From the NCBI RefSeq assembly GCF_042657065.1, contig NZ_JBHSNF010000003.1, positions 538,373 through 602,372 on the forward strand: 64,000 bases of DNA. Reading direction: 5' to 3'. The notes below the pieces were generated by a model. It had not been told where the DNA came from. It saw only the letters and a list, made by a program, of their open reading frames with translations, and did no database searches. Shown piece after piece: positions 9,589-17,739 of this stretch. This stretch comes from Rhodanobacter ginsengisoli (lineage in GTDB: Bacteria; Pseudomonadota; Gammaproteobacteria; Xanthomonadales; Rhodanobacteraceae). Within the stretch, counting starts at the first letter, position 1, and every line of letters starts with the position of its first letter. The position numbers and the translations under genes were made by a program.

Positions 9589-12500
9589 ATGCTTTCAGCT
9601 GTATTGCTGGGAATGACCCTGGGCCTGGGCGCGCCCGCCGGGGGTGCGCCCGTTCCGCTGCCCGTGGTGACGGCGTCGCCCTTCAGCCGGCTGCCGACCC
9701 CGCAATTCCGTCGCTACGGCATCGCCGACGGCTTGCCCAGCAGCGCCGTCTATGCGGTCGTGCAGGATCGCGATGGAGCCATGTGGTTCGCCACCAAGGG
9801 GGGCATCGCGCGCTACGACGGCGTCGACTTCACGGTCTTTCGCCATGTCGCCAACGATCCCGACTCGCTGTACGACAACGGCATCGCCTCGTTGCTGTTC
9901 GATCGCGACGGCCGGCTCTGGGCCGGTGGGCTGGAGGCGGGGCTGAATCGTTACGACGCGGCCAGCGGCAAGTTCCTGCACTGGCAGCACGATCCGCACG
10001 ACCCGTCCAGCCTGAGCAGCGACAAGGTCTGGACGATCGCGCAGGATGTCGACGGCAGCCTCCTGGTCGGCACGGTTCACGGGCTGGATCGGCTGCTGCC
10101 GGACGGCCATGGTTTCGCCCATGTGGCCAATCCGCTGCTGGGACCGGACCCTGCCGCGTTCGGCCTGGTCGCGGCGCTGTACGTGGATGCGCAACGGCAG
10201 TTGTGGATCGGCAGTAGCCGCGGCCTGTTCCGCCGCGACGCCGACGGGCACATGCACAAGGTGTCGCAACTGGACAGCAGCGTACCGATCGACGCCTGGC
10301 ATATCGACGGCGAGGGTGACGAGGTACGCATCGCCAGCACACGCGGTTTGTTGCTGGTCGGCAAGGACGATATCGCGCGGCCGTTCGGGGTCGGCGTGAT
10401 CCCGTCCGGCAATGTGCTGAGCAGCGTGCGCGACGCGGCCGGACGCCTGTGGGTCGGCGCCCAGCAGGGTCTGTTCCTGCAACGCTCGCCGGGTGGACCG
10501 ATGATGCCGGTGACCGATCAGCCCGTGCTGCGCGGGGATCTGCCGGGCACCTGGGTGTGGTCGATGCTGGTCGACCATGAGGGCGGGCTGTGGGTGGGCC
10601 TGCTGGATGGCGGCGTGGCGTACCTGGCGCCGGGCTGGAACGACACCAGCCGGTTCACTCACATTCCCGACGATCCGGCCAGCCTGCGCGATTCGATCGT
10701 CACCGCGATGGCGCGCGGTCACGATGGCCGGGTCTGGGTCGGCGAACGTGGCGGTCGGGTCGACAAGCTCGATCCGCTGACCGGCAAGGTCGAGCACGTG
10801 TTGTCCGGCCTGGGCGGCGACGTGCTGGGAATGACCCAGGACGCGCGCGACCGCTTGTGGATTGCGGTACGCGGCGGCCTCTATCGCTATGAACGGGGCA
10901 AGCCATCGGTGCGGGTCGATCCGGGCCACCGCTGGTTGAAGCATCCGCTGGAGGTGGAGCTGGGGCCGGATGACCGGATGTATGCGCGCACCTTCGGCGA
11001 GGGCCTGTTCCGGGTCGACCAGGAAACGCTGGCGGTCAGTCGGGTGCCGATGGAGCAAACCAACCAGCGGGTGTTGTGGGGCAGCCAGCTGACCCTGCAT
11101 GACGGCAGCTTCTGGTACGCCAGCGATGGCGGCATGCTGCGGCTGGACACGCAGCATGATCGCTTCGAGGCGATCGCCGGGGTATCCAACGATCGCGCCG
11201 TGAATGCGTTCGATTTCACCGCCCACGGCTTGTGGATGGTGCGCCCCGACGGGCTGGAGCATTACCACTACCACGGCGATGGTCTGCTGCTCGACCGCAC
11301 TGTCGGTGCGGCGCAGGGCTGGCCGTCGATCAACGTCGTCGATATGCGGGTGGATGCGCGGCAGCGGGTGTGGTTGCTGGGGCACGACGGCCTGTGGTGC
11401 TTCGATCCCGTGCGGGGCCGGTTCCGTTCGTTCGGACTGCAGGATGGCCTGGCCAATGGTGAGTTTTCCCGCGGCTTCGCCTTGATGCCCGACGGCAACA
11501 TGTACGCGCCCACGCTGGGCGGGGTGGTGGGTTTCGATCCCGACCGGATTCGCGAGCGCAGCGGAAGGCCGCCGCTGGCGATCACCCGGGTCAGCGTGCG
11601 TCGCCACGGCAAGCTGCAGCCTTTGCCGGCCGGCCAGACGTCGATCGAACTGGGCTGGCGGGAGCGCGGCTTCGACGTCACGGCGCGGCTGTTTTCCTAC
11701 GTGGATCCGGCCGCGAATCGTTATCGCTTCAAGCTGCGGGGCTTCGACACCAGTTGGGTGGATGCCGGCAATCATGGCGAGCGCGAGTTCGCCGGCCTCG
11801 GTGCGGGCAGCTATCGGCTGGACGTGGAGGCGGCCGGCCCGAACGGGCAATGGTCGCACCTGCCGCGGCCCTTGCTGATCCAGGTGCAGGCGCCGCCATG
11901 GGCGCGCTGGTGGGCGTGGCTGGGCTATGTGCTGCTGACCGTGGCCTTCGTCGGCCTGATCCTGCAGGGCTGGCGTCGGCGACTGGCGCGGCAGCACCAC
12001 ATGCAGCTGGTCGAGCAGCAGCGGCAGATGGCCGAGGCGGCGAGTGCGGCGAAGACGCAGTTCCTGGCCACGCTGAGCCACGAGATCCGCACCCCGATGA
12101 CCGGGGTGATGGGGATGGCCGAGCTGCTGCTGAGCACACCGCTGAATCCGCAGCAGCACGACTACACCCAGGCCATGCAGCGTTCCGGCGGGATGCTGCT
12201 GAAACTACTCAACGACGCGCTGGACCTGGCCCGGATCGAGGCGGGCCGGCTGGAGCTGGAGCTGGCACCGTTCGATCCGCGGCAACTGCTCGAGGACGTG
12301 GCGCAACTGGAGCAGGGACTGGCGCATGCCAAGGGCATCCGCTTCGTGCTGGAGCAGGCCGACGACCTGCCGGCGCGGCTGATCGGCGATGCGGTACGGA
12401 TCAAGCAGGTGCTGCTGAACCTGGCCAACAACGCGCTGAAGTTCACCGAGCACGGCCACGTGAGCCTACGCGCGCAGCGCAGCGTGGACGGCCTGGAGTT

Positions 12501-13155
12501 CAGCGTCAGCGACACCGGCCCGGGCATTCCGGAGGCGAGCCAGGCACGATTGTTCCAGCGCTTCGAGCAGGCCGACGGCCCGCAGCGGCGCGCCGGCAGC
12601 GGACTGGGTCTGGCGATCTGCCGCGAACTGGTGGACATGATGGGCGGCAGCATCGAGCTGGTCTCGCGGCTGGGCTACGGCAGCACGTTCCGGGTGCGCC
12701 TGCCGCTGGCCGAGCCGGTCGAGGTGCAAGCGATGCCGGCGGGCCCGGTGGCCAGCGGCAGCTACCGGCTGCTGCTGGTGGAGGACGACGGCATCGTGGC
12801 GGCGGTGATCCGCGGCCTGCTGGAACGCGAAGGCCACACGGTGGTGCATGTGCTGAACGGGCTGGCGGCACTGGCCGAGCTGGCGCATGCGAACTTCGAT
12901 GCGGTGCTGCTGGATCTGGACTTGCCCGGGGTGGACGGGTTCCAGATCGCGCGGCTGATCCGCCAGCGCGAAGCGGCCGGCGAGCATCTGCCGACCGTGG
13001 CGGTGACCGCGCGCTCGGGCAGCGAGGACGAGGCGCGGGCCCGCGCGGCGGGCATGGACGGCTTCCTGCGCAAGCCGCTCAGTGGCGAGCAACTGGCCAG
13101 CGTGCTGGCGCGGATCGTGGGCACGGCGGCACCGGCCACGGCCGATCCGGCCTGA
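9589..13155 (+). CDS. Hybrid sensor histidine kinase with two-component propeller input (copy 2)
   Basis: Tandem paralogue of the preceding gene with the same architecture: signal-like N-terminus (LSAVLLGMTLGLGAPAGGAP), propeller repeats, Y_Y_Y domain, one transmembrane helix, HisKA with His831, HATPase, and a receiver with Asp1109. The start at 9589 is chosen because GCAGGGGAGC precedes it at suitable spacing; the frame is open upstream to 9391, but that stretch is not protein-like. The propeller differs substantially from copy 1 while the kinase and receiver are virtually identical, so two different inputs probably feed the same output. It ends one base before the holC stop codon on the opposite strand. 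Confidence 0.9.
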   Translation: MLSAVLLGMTLGLGAPAGGAPVPLPVVTASPFSRLPTPQFRRYGIADGLPSSAVYAVVQDRDGAMWFATKGGIARYDGVDFTVFRHVANDPDSLYDNGIASLLFDRDGRLWAGGLEAGLNRYDAASGKFLHWQHDPHDPSSLSSDKVWTIAQDVDGSLLVGTVHGLDRLLPDGHGFAHVANPLLGPDPAAFGLVAALYVDAQRQLWIGSSRGLFRRDADGHMHKVSQLDSSVPIDAWHIDGEGDEVRIASTRGLLLVGKDDIARPFGVGVIPSGNVLSSVRDAAGRLWVGAQQGLFLQRSPGGPMMPVTDQPVLRGDLPGTWVWSMLVDHEGGLWVGLLDGGVAYLAPGWNDTSRFTHIPDDPASLRDSIVTAMARGHDGRVWVGERGGRVDKLDPLTGKVEHVLSGLGGDVLGMTQDARDRLWIAVRGGLYRYERGKPSVRVDPGHRWLKHPLEVELGPDDRMYARTFGEGLFRVDQETLAVSRVPMEQTNQRVLWGSQLTLHDGSFWYASDGGMLRLDTQHDRFEAIAGVSNDRAVNAFDFTAHGLWMVRPDGLEHYHYHGDGLLLDRTVGAAQGWPSINVVDMRVDARQRVWLLGHDGLWCFDPVRGRFRSFGLQDGLANGEFSRGFALMPDGNMYAPTLGGVVGFDPDRIRERSGRPPLAITRVSVRRHGKLQPLPAGQTSIELGWRERGFDVTARLFSYVDPAANRYRFKLRGFDTSWVDAGNHGEREFAGLGAGSYRLDVEAAGPNGQWSHLPRPLLIQVQAPPWARWWAWLGYVLLTVAFVGLILQGWRRRLARQHHMQLVEQQRQMAEAASAAKTQFLATLSHEIRTPMTGVMGMAELLLSTPLNPQQHDYTQAMQRSGGMLLKLLNDALDLARIEAGRLELELAPFDPRQLLEDVAQLEQGLAHAKGIRFVLEQADDLPARLIGDAVRIKQVLLNLANNALKFTEHGHVSLRAQRSVDGLEFSVSDTGPGIPEASQARLFQRFEQADGPQRRAGSGLGLAICRELVDMMGGSIELVSRLGYGSTFRVRLPLAEPVEVQAMPAGPVASGSYRLLLVEDDGIVAAVIRGLLEREGHTVVHVLNGLAALAELAHANFDAVLLDLDLPGVDGFQIARLIRQREAAGEHLPTVAVTARSGSEDEARARAAGMDGFLRKPLSGEQLASVLARIVGTAAPATADPA
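12001..13098 (+). repeat. Near-identical direct repeat, unit 2 (kinase-receiver half of sensor 2)
   Basis: Second unit of the 1098-base repeat that begins at 8248. Identity stops abruptly at the final helix of the receiver domain, where copy 1 reads ARALAQ and copy 2 reads ASVLAR. A repeat of this size in direct orientation is a potential substrate for homologous recombination, which would delete 3.75 kb and fuse the propeller of copy 1 to the tail of copy 2. Confidence 0.93.
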
Positions 13156-13156
13156 A

Positions 13157-13579
13157 CTACATGTCGTTCTTGTGCAGCTCGAAGCCCAGCCGCTGGTATT
13201 CGCGCCAGCGCACGCGCGAACCGTCGCGCTCGGCCGGGTCGGCTGCCACCACTTCCAGCACGCGCTGGTAACGGCCACCAGGGCAGGTCTCGCGCAGGTT
13301 GATCAGCAAGGGACGCTCCTCGGTGTCGACACCGGGCGGCACGATCAGCACGGCGGTGTCCGCGTCGTCGTCGTCACCGGCCAGCTGATGCGGAATCATC
13401 GCGTCGTCGTCGAACGCCCACAGCAGCTCGTCCAGCGCGTGGGCCTGTTCGTGATCGCGGGTCAGGATCAGCGTCGGCTGCTGCGCCGCGAACGCCTTCT
13501 TCGCCAGTTCGCAGACCAGCAGCAGGGGCTGCTCGCGAAAGCGCGGCTTGTCGATCAGGTAGAAGTCGGCTCGGGGCAT
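13157..13579 (-). CDS. holC: DNA polymerase III chi subunit
   Basis: Chi binds psi in the clamp-loader complex and contacts single-stranded DNA-binding protein during replication. The 140-residue product has the family hallmarks: the N-terminal strand ADFYLIDKPRF, the segment LILTRDHEQAHALDELLWAF and the following hydrophobic strand AVLIVPPG with RPLLINLRE. It lies downstream of pepA on the same strand, as in E. coli, but separated from it by 274 bases of repeat-rich DNA. A duplicated copy of its first codons lies within that spacer. Confidence 0.93.
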   Translation of the reverse strand: MPRADFYLIDKPRFREQPLLLVCELAKKAFAAQQPTLILTRDHEQAHALDELLWAFDDDAMIPHQLAGDDDDADTAVLIVPPGVDTEERPLLINLRETCPGGRYQRVLEVVAADPAERDGSRVRWREYQRLGFELHKNDM

Positions 13580-13626
13580 AGGGCGAGGAACGAGTGGAGA
13601 GGAGTGAGAAAAGAGTGAGAAACGAG
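13524..13626. repeat. Direct repeat unit covering the holC 5' end and leader, original copy
   Basis: A 103-base block spanning the first 18 or so codons of holC and its upstream leader is repeated at 13683-13785 (offset 159) with three mismatches that I can see (13529, 13545 and the GGCTC/GACTC change near 13569). Its outer end is the GAGTGAGAAACGAG unit also found at the rimI-valS junction. Confidence 0.9.
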
Positions 13627-13682
13627 TGTAACGGCACGATGCCGACTATTTTCTCACTCCTCCGCACTCACCGCTGGTTCAA

Positions 13683-13785
13683 AGGGGTTGCTCGCGAAAG
13701 CGCAGCTTGTCGATCAGGTAGAAGTCGACTCGGGGCATAGGGCGAGGAACGAGTGGAGAGGAGTGAGAAAAGAGTGAGAAACGAG
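13683..13785. repeat. Direct repeat unit, duplicated copy in the pepA-holC spacer
   Basis: Second copy of the 103-base block. It contains a truncated holC reading frame (start codon complement at 13737-13739) that cannot give a full protein. The remaining spacer (13627-13682 and 13786-13853) is made of further GAGTGAGA/TCTCACTC sequences in both orientations, able to fold into several alternative hairpins. The duplication lies between pepA and holC and may affect their coupling. Confidence 0.9.
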
Positions 13786-13853
13786 AGGAGGAGCGGGAGT
13801 GATGCAAGTTGGCGGCAGATACCTGCTCCTGCTCACTCCTCACTCCTCTTCAC

Positions 13854-15344
13854 TCACTTCTCGCTCTGATCGAGTAGCCACTGCGCCAGCAAGGCCACCG
13901 GGCGACCGGTGGCCAGGCCCTTGCGGCCCTCGTCCCAGCCGGTGCCGGCGATGTCCAGGTGGGCCCAGCGCTGGCCGTCGGTGAAGCGCGACAGGAAGCA
14001 GGCGGCGGTGATCGCGCCGGCGCTCTTGCCGCCGATGTTGGCCACGTCGGCAAAGCCGGAGTCGAGCTGGGCCTGGTAGTCGTCCCACAGCGGCAGACGC
14101 CAGGCGCGGTCGAGGGTTTCCTCACCGGCGGCCAGCAGCTCGGCGGCGAGGTCGTCGTGCTTGCTCATCAGGCCGGTGGCATGCTTGCCCAGCGCGATCA
14201 CGCAGGCGCCGGTGAGCGTGGCCGTGTCGATCATCGCCTTCGGCTGGAAGGTCTGGGCGGTCCAGGTCAGTGCATCGCACAGGATCAGCCGGCCTTCGGC
14301 GTCGGTGTTCAACACCTCGATGGTCAGGCCGGACAGGCTGGTCAACACGTCGCCCGGACGGTAGCTGTCGCCGTCGGGCATGTTCTCGACGGACGGCACC
14401 ACGCAGACCAGGTTGAGCTCGAGGCCCATCTTCGCGACGGCGACGAATGCACCGAGCACGCCGGCCGCGCCGCCCATGTCGAACTTCATCTCCTCCATGC
14501 CGGCACCGGGCTTCAGGCTGATGCCGCCGGAATCGAAGGTGACTCCCTTGCCGACGAACGCATACGGCTTGTCGCCGGTCTTGCCGCCGTTGTACTCGAG
14601 CACCACCAGCTTGGGCTTGTTGACCGAACCGCGGGCAACCGCCAGCAGCGAGCCGAAGCCGAGTTTTTCCATCTCGACATGATCGAGCACACGGCAGCTG
14701 ACCTTGTCCTGGGTGTCGGCGAAGCTCTGCGCCTGGCTCGCGATGTAGGCCGGATTGCAGATGTTCGGCGGCAGGTTCGCCAACTCGCGGGCGAATTGCA
14801 CGCCCTCGGCGATCGCGCGGGCCTGGTCGAGGCCGGCCTGGCTGTCGTCGCCGGCGACGAAGGTGATCGCGGCCAGTTCCGGCTGCTTGCTCTTGTCGCG
14901 CGGCTTGAACGTGGCGGTATAGCGGTAGCTGGCATGGTCGCTGGCCAGCGCCGCGATACGCACGCGCCAGGCGCTGTCGCGACCCGGCACATCCACTTCG
15001 GTCAGATGGGACACCGCGTCGGCGACGGGCAGGCGGCCGAGCGCGCGGGCCGCTTCGAGGCAGACTTTCTGGAAGCGTGCGCCATCGAACGATTTCTGCG
15101 CGCCCAGGCCCATCACCAGCACGCGCCTGGCCGTGATGCCGGCCGGTGCGAACAGCAGCGTGCTGCTGCCGGCCTTGCCGCTGATGTCGCCGCTCTCGAC
15201 CTGGCGCTTGATCAGCCCGTCGGTAGCGCTGTCGACCCGCGCGGCGGCACTGGTCAATACGCCCTGTTCGTACACGCCCACCACCACGCATGCGCTGTCA
15301 ACGGTTTCGGGAGCGGTGGTGCCGAGGCTGAACTGGAGTGTCAT
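13854..15344 (-). CDS. pepA: Leucyl aminopeptidase, family M17
   Basis: Cytosolic di-metal exopeptidase that removes N-terminal residues; in E. coli PepA also binds DNA and assists Xer recombination, which may be relevant as xerD lies 7 kb away. The 496-residue product (MTLQFSLGTTAPETVDSACV start at 15344) has the metal-binding signature GKGVTFDSGGISLKP and the M17 hallmark NTDAEGRL near residue 345, followed by TLTGACVIALG. Length matches the family. The frame is open far upstream (to 16469), but that region is the lptF coding sequence on the other strand. It is divergent from lptF with about 100 bases between starts, the same arrangement as in E. coli. Confidence 0.95.
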   Translation of the reverse strand: MTLQFSLGTTAPETVDSACVVVGVYEQGVLTSAAARVDSATDGLIKRQVESGDISGKAGSSTLLFAPAGITARRVLVMGLGAQKSFDGARFQKVCLEAARALGRLPVADAVSHLTEVDVPGRDSAWRVRIAALASDHASYRYTATFKPRDKSKQPELAAITFVAGDDSQAGLDQARAIAEGVQFARELANLPPNICNPAYIASQAQSFADTQDKVSCRVLDHVEMEKLGFGSLLAVARGSVNKPKLVVLEYNGGKTGDKPYAFVGKGVTFDSGGISLKPGAGMEEMKFDMGGAAGVLGAFVAVAKMGLELNLVCVVPSVENMPDGDSYRPGDVLTSLSGLTIEVLNTDAEGRLILCDALTWTAQTFQPKAMIDTATLTGACVIALGKHATGLMSKHDDLAAELLAAGEETLDRAWRLPLWDDYQAQLDSGFADVANIGGKSAGAITAACFLSRFTDGQRWAHLDIAGTGWDEGRKGLATGRPVALLAQWLLDQSEK

Positions 15345-15443
15345 CGCGATGGTTCCTGCATGGGCCCGGCGATGGCCGGACAGGCTAGACTTGTGGTTTG
15401 CCGGTCCGGATCGGGCTGGCGGGTAAGCGGACAAGTTTATCGC

Positions 15444-16559
15444 ATGCTGAGTATCCTCGACCGCTATTTCCTGCGCGAGCTGGCGCAGACCGTGGCCGCC
15501 ACCGTGGCGGTGCTGCTGGTAATCGTTGCCGGCAGTGCGTTTGCCAAGGTGCTGCAGCAGGTCGCCAACGGCAGTTTTCCACCCAGCGTGATGTTCCAGG
15601 TGCTTGGTCTGCGCACGCTCGATGGCCTGACCAACCTGATGCCGCTGGCCAGTTTCATCGGCGTGCTGATGGGCCTGGGCCGGATGTATCGCGAGAGCGA
15701 GATGCACGTGCTGGCCTCCTCGGGCATGGGCCCGCGCGGCCTGTTGCGGCCGGTATTGATCCTGGGCGCGGTACTGGTTTCGATCACGGCCGTGGTTTCG
15801 CTGTGGCTGGGGCCATGGGCGGTGCGCACCAGCGACGCGATGGTGGCCGCGGCGAACCGGTCGGTGATCGCGGCCGGACTGGATGCCGGTCGATTCACGA
15901 GCCTGCCGGGCAAGGGCGGCATCATCTTCGTCGACAGCATGAATCGCGAGGGCAACCGGCTGGGACGCACCTTCGTGGCGACCCAGCGCAGCAGCAAGGA
16001 CGGTCACCCGCATCTGAAAGTGGTCAGCGCGCGCAGTGGCGAGCTGTATCAGGAAAGCGATGGCAATGGCCGCTTCATCGCGTTCAAGGATGGCTGGCAA
16101 TACGACATCCCGCTGGGTGCCGACGACTGGCGGCAGATGCAGTACCAGCGCAACGACACCTCGCTGTCCAGCGTGCAGGCCGATGACGACGACGATCCGG
16201 CGCATTCGAAGGGCAGCTGGACGCTGGCCCGTTCCGACGATCCGACCGACCGGGCCGAGTTCGCCTGGCGCGCCAACGCGCCGCCGCTGACCCTGGTGCT
16301 GTTGCTGCTGGCGTTGCCGCTGTCGCGGCAGAGCCCGCGCGAGCCGAAGTACGGTCGCCTGCTGCTGGCGGTGGTCAGCTTCTATCTCTACTACCTGCTG
16401 CTGGCGCTCGGTCGTGCGCAGATCGGCAAGGGCCACTGGCACAGCGAGGCGCCGCTGTGGGCGCTGCACGCGCTGGTGCTGGCGCTGGCCGGCTGGATGC
16501 TGTGGAAGCAGTATTCGCCGCGCAGGTCGCGCAAGCCGGCGACCGGTGCCGCGGCATGA
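15444..16559 (+). CDS. lptF: LPS export ABC transporter permease LptF
   Basis: Inner-membrane half of the LptB2FG complex that extracts lipopolysaccharide and sends it across the periplasm. The 371-residue product starts MLSILDRYFLRELAQT, typical of LptF/YjgP, with a membrane helix directly after, a periplasmic beta-rich domain in the middle (about 130-270) and three C-terminal helices (TLVLLLLALPLSRQ, LLAVVSFYLYYLLLALG, LWALHALVLALAGWML). It overlaps lptG by 4 bases (ATGA), indicating translational coupling, and is divergent from pepA. An Asp-rich run (DDDDD) in the periplasmic domain is unusual. Confidence 0.93.
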   Translation: MLSILDRYFLRELAQTVAATVAVLLVIVAGSAFAKVLQQVANGSFPPSVMFQVLGLRTLDGLTNLMPLASFIGVLMGLGRMYRESEMHVLASSGMGPRGLLRPVLILGAVLVSITAVVSLWLGPWAVRTSDAMVAAANRSVIAAGLDAGRFTSLPGKGGIIFVDSMNREGNRLGRTFVATQRSSKDGHPHLKVVSARSGELYQESDGNGRFIAFKDGWQYDIPLGADDWRQMQYQRNDTSLSSVQADDDDDPAHSKGSWTLARSDDPTDRAEFAWRANAPPLTLVLLLLALPLSRQSPREPKYGRLLLAVVSFYLYYLLLALGRAQIGKGHWHSEAPLWALHALVLALAGWMLWKQYSPRRSRKPATGAAA

Positions 16560-17662
16560 GCGCGTTCAACTTCAACATCAAGCGGGTCGACCGGCTGGTG
16601 GCGATGAGCGTGCTCGGTTCGCTGCTGATGGTCTGGCTGGTGCTGACCGGTTTCGACGCGGTGACCCAGTTCCTGCGGCAGCTCGGTCACGTCGGCAAGC
16701 ACGGTTACACGCTGAGCAACGCGATGGTCTACGTGCTGGTGACGTTTCCGCGCCGCGCCTACGAGATGTTCGGCAATGCCGCGCTGATCGGCGGCCTGCT
16801 CGGCCTGGGCGGGCTGGCCGGCACCGGTGAGCTGACCGCGTTGCGCGCGGCCGGCATGTCACGCTTGCGCATCGCCGGCTCGGCGGTCGGGGTGGTCGCG
16901 GTGCTGATCGTGGGCGTGGTGATTCTCGGCGAGACCGCGGCGCCGTGGGGCGACCAGCAGGCGCAGGCGATGCAGCTGCGGATGACCTCGGGCGACCTCG
17001 GCATGGGCACCGACAGCGGGCTGTGGGCGCGCGACGGCAACGACATCATCAACGCCCGCGGTACCTCGCTCAAGCAGCGGGACGGTGTCAGCACGGTGCA
17101 GTTGAGTGACGTGCGCGTATTCAGCTTCACCGCCGACGGTCAGCTCAACCGCTTCCAGTGGGCGAAGACGGCCGAGCACGATGGTCACCAGTGGATCCTG
17201 CACGACGTGCGCAGCACCACGCTGGATGCACAGGGCACGCACAGCTCCACGATTGCCACCGAGCCGTGGCGATCGAGCCTCAATCCGCAGGTGCTGGCGC
17301 AGTCGGTGATCCTGCCGCAATACCTGTCCATGCGCGACCTGCGCCGCAACATGCGTTACCTGGAAAGCAACGGCGAGAGCCCGGGCAGCTACGCGGTGGC
17401 GTTCTGGGGGCGTGCGCTGTACCCGCTCAACGTGCTGGTGCTGGTGCTGTGCGCGATGCCGTTCGCCTTCGGGGCGTTGCGCTCGGGCGGTCTGGGCAAG
17501 CGCATGTTCATCGGCATGTTGCTGGCGATCGGCTGGTATTTCCTGCAGCAGGCGATGGTCAACTTCGGTACCGTCTACGGCCTGCCGCCGCTGCTCGCCA
17601 ACCTGTTGCCGGCCACGATCCTGGCCTGCGCCGCCTGGCTGTATTTCCGCCGGCTCGCCTGA
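16556..17662 (+). CDS. lptG: LPS export ABC transporter permease LptG
   Basis: Second permease subunit of the LptB2FG lipopolysaccharide exporter. The 368-residue product begins MSAFNFNIKRVDRLVAMSVL, with helices at about 15-40, 55-80 and 100-125, a periplasmic domain, and three C-terminal helices ending in a basic tail (AWLYFRRLA). The ATG at 16556 overlaps the lptF stop, so the two subunits are made together in equal amounts. No ABC ATPase (lptB) is near, as expected, because it is normally encoded with lptA/lptC elsewhere. Confidence 0.93.
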   Translation: MSAFNFNIKRVDRLVAMSVLGSLLMVWLVLTGFDAVTQFLRQLGHVGKHGYTLSNAMVYVLVTFPRRAYEMFGNAALIGGLLGLGGLAGTGELTALRAAGMSRLRIAGSAVGVVAVLIVGVVILGETAAPWGDQQAQAMQLRMTSGDLGMGTDSGLWARDGNDIINARGTSLKQRDGVSTVQLSDVRVFSFTADGQLNRFQWAKTAEHDGHQWILHDVRSTTLDAQGTHSSTIATEPWRSSLNPQVLAQSVILPQYLSMRDLRRNMRYLESNGESPGSYAVAFWGRALYPLNVLVLVLCAMPFAFGALRSGGLGKRMFIGMLLAIGWYFLQQAMVNFGTVYGLPPLLANLLPATILACAAWLYFRRLA

Positions 17663-17739
17663 GTTCCGGCGTTCGTGCGGGGGGGGGCGGACGGCCGATC
17701 GTGGCGTCGATGTTTCGTACTACGACATGAGGAGCGGTG

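Noticed and set aside
5797..13155. Classifying the tandem kinases as one-protein regulators with AraC output (Bacteroides hybrid type)
   Set aside because: Both end with the receiver domain; there is no helix-turn-helix after it.
13959..15443. N-terminal extension of lptF over the pepA region
   Set aside because: The open frame continues but the family start MLSILDRYF lies at 15444, and the upstream part is antisense to pepA.
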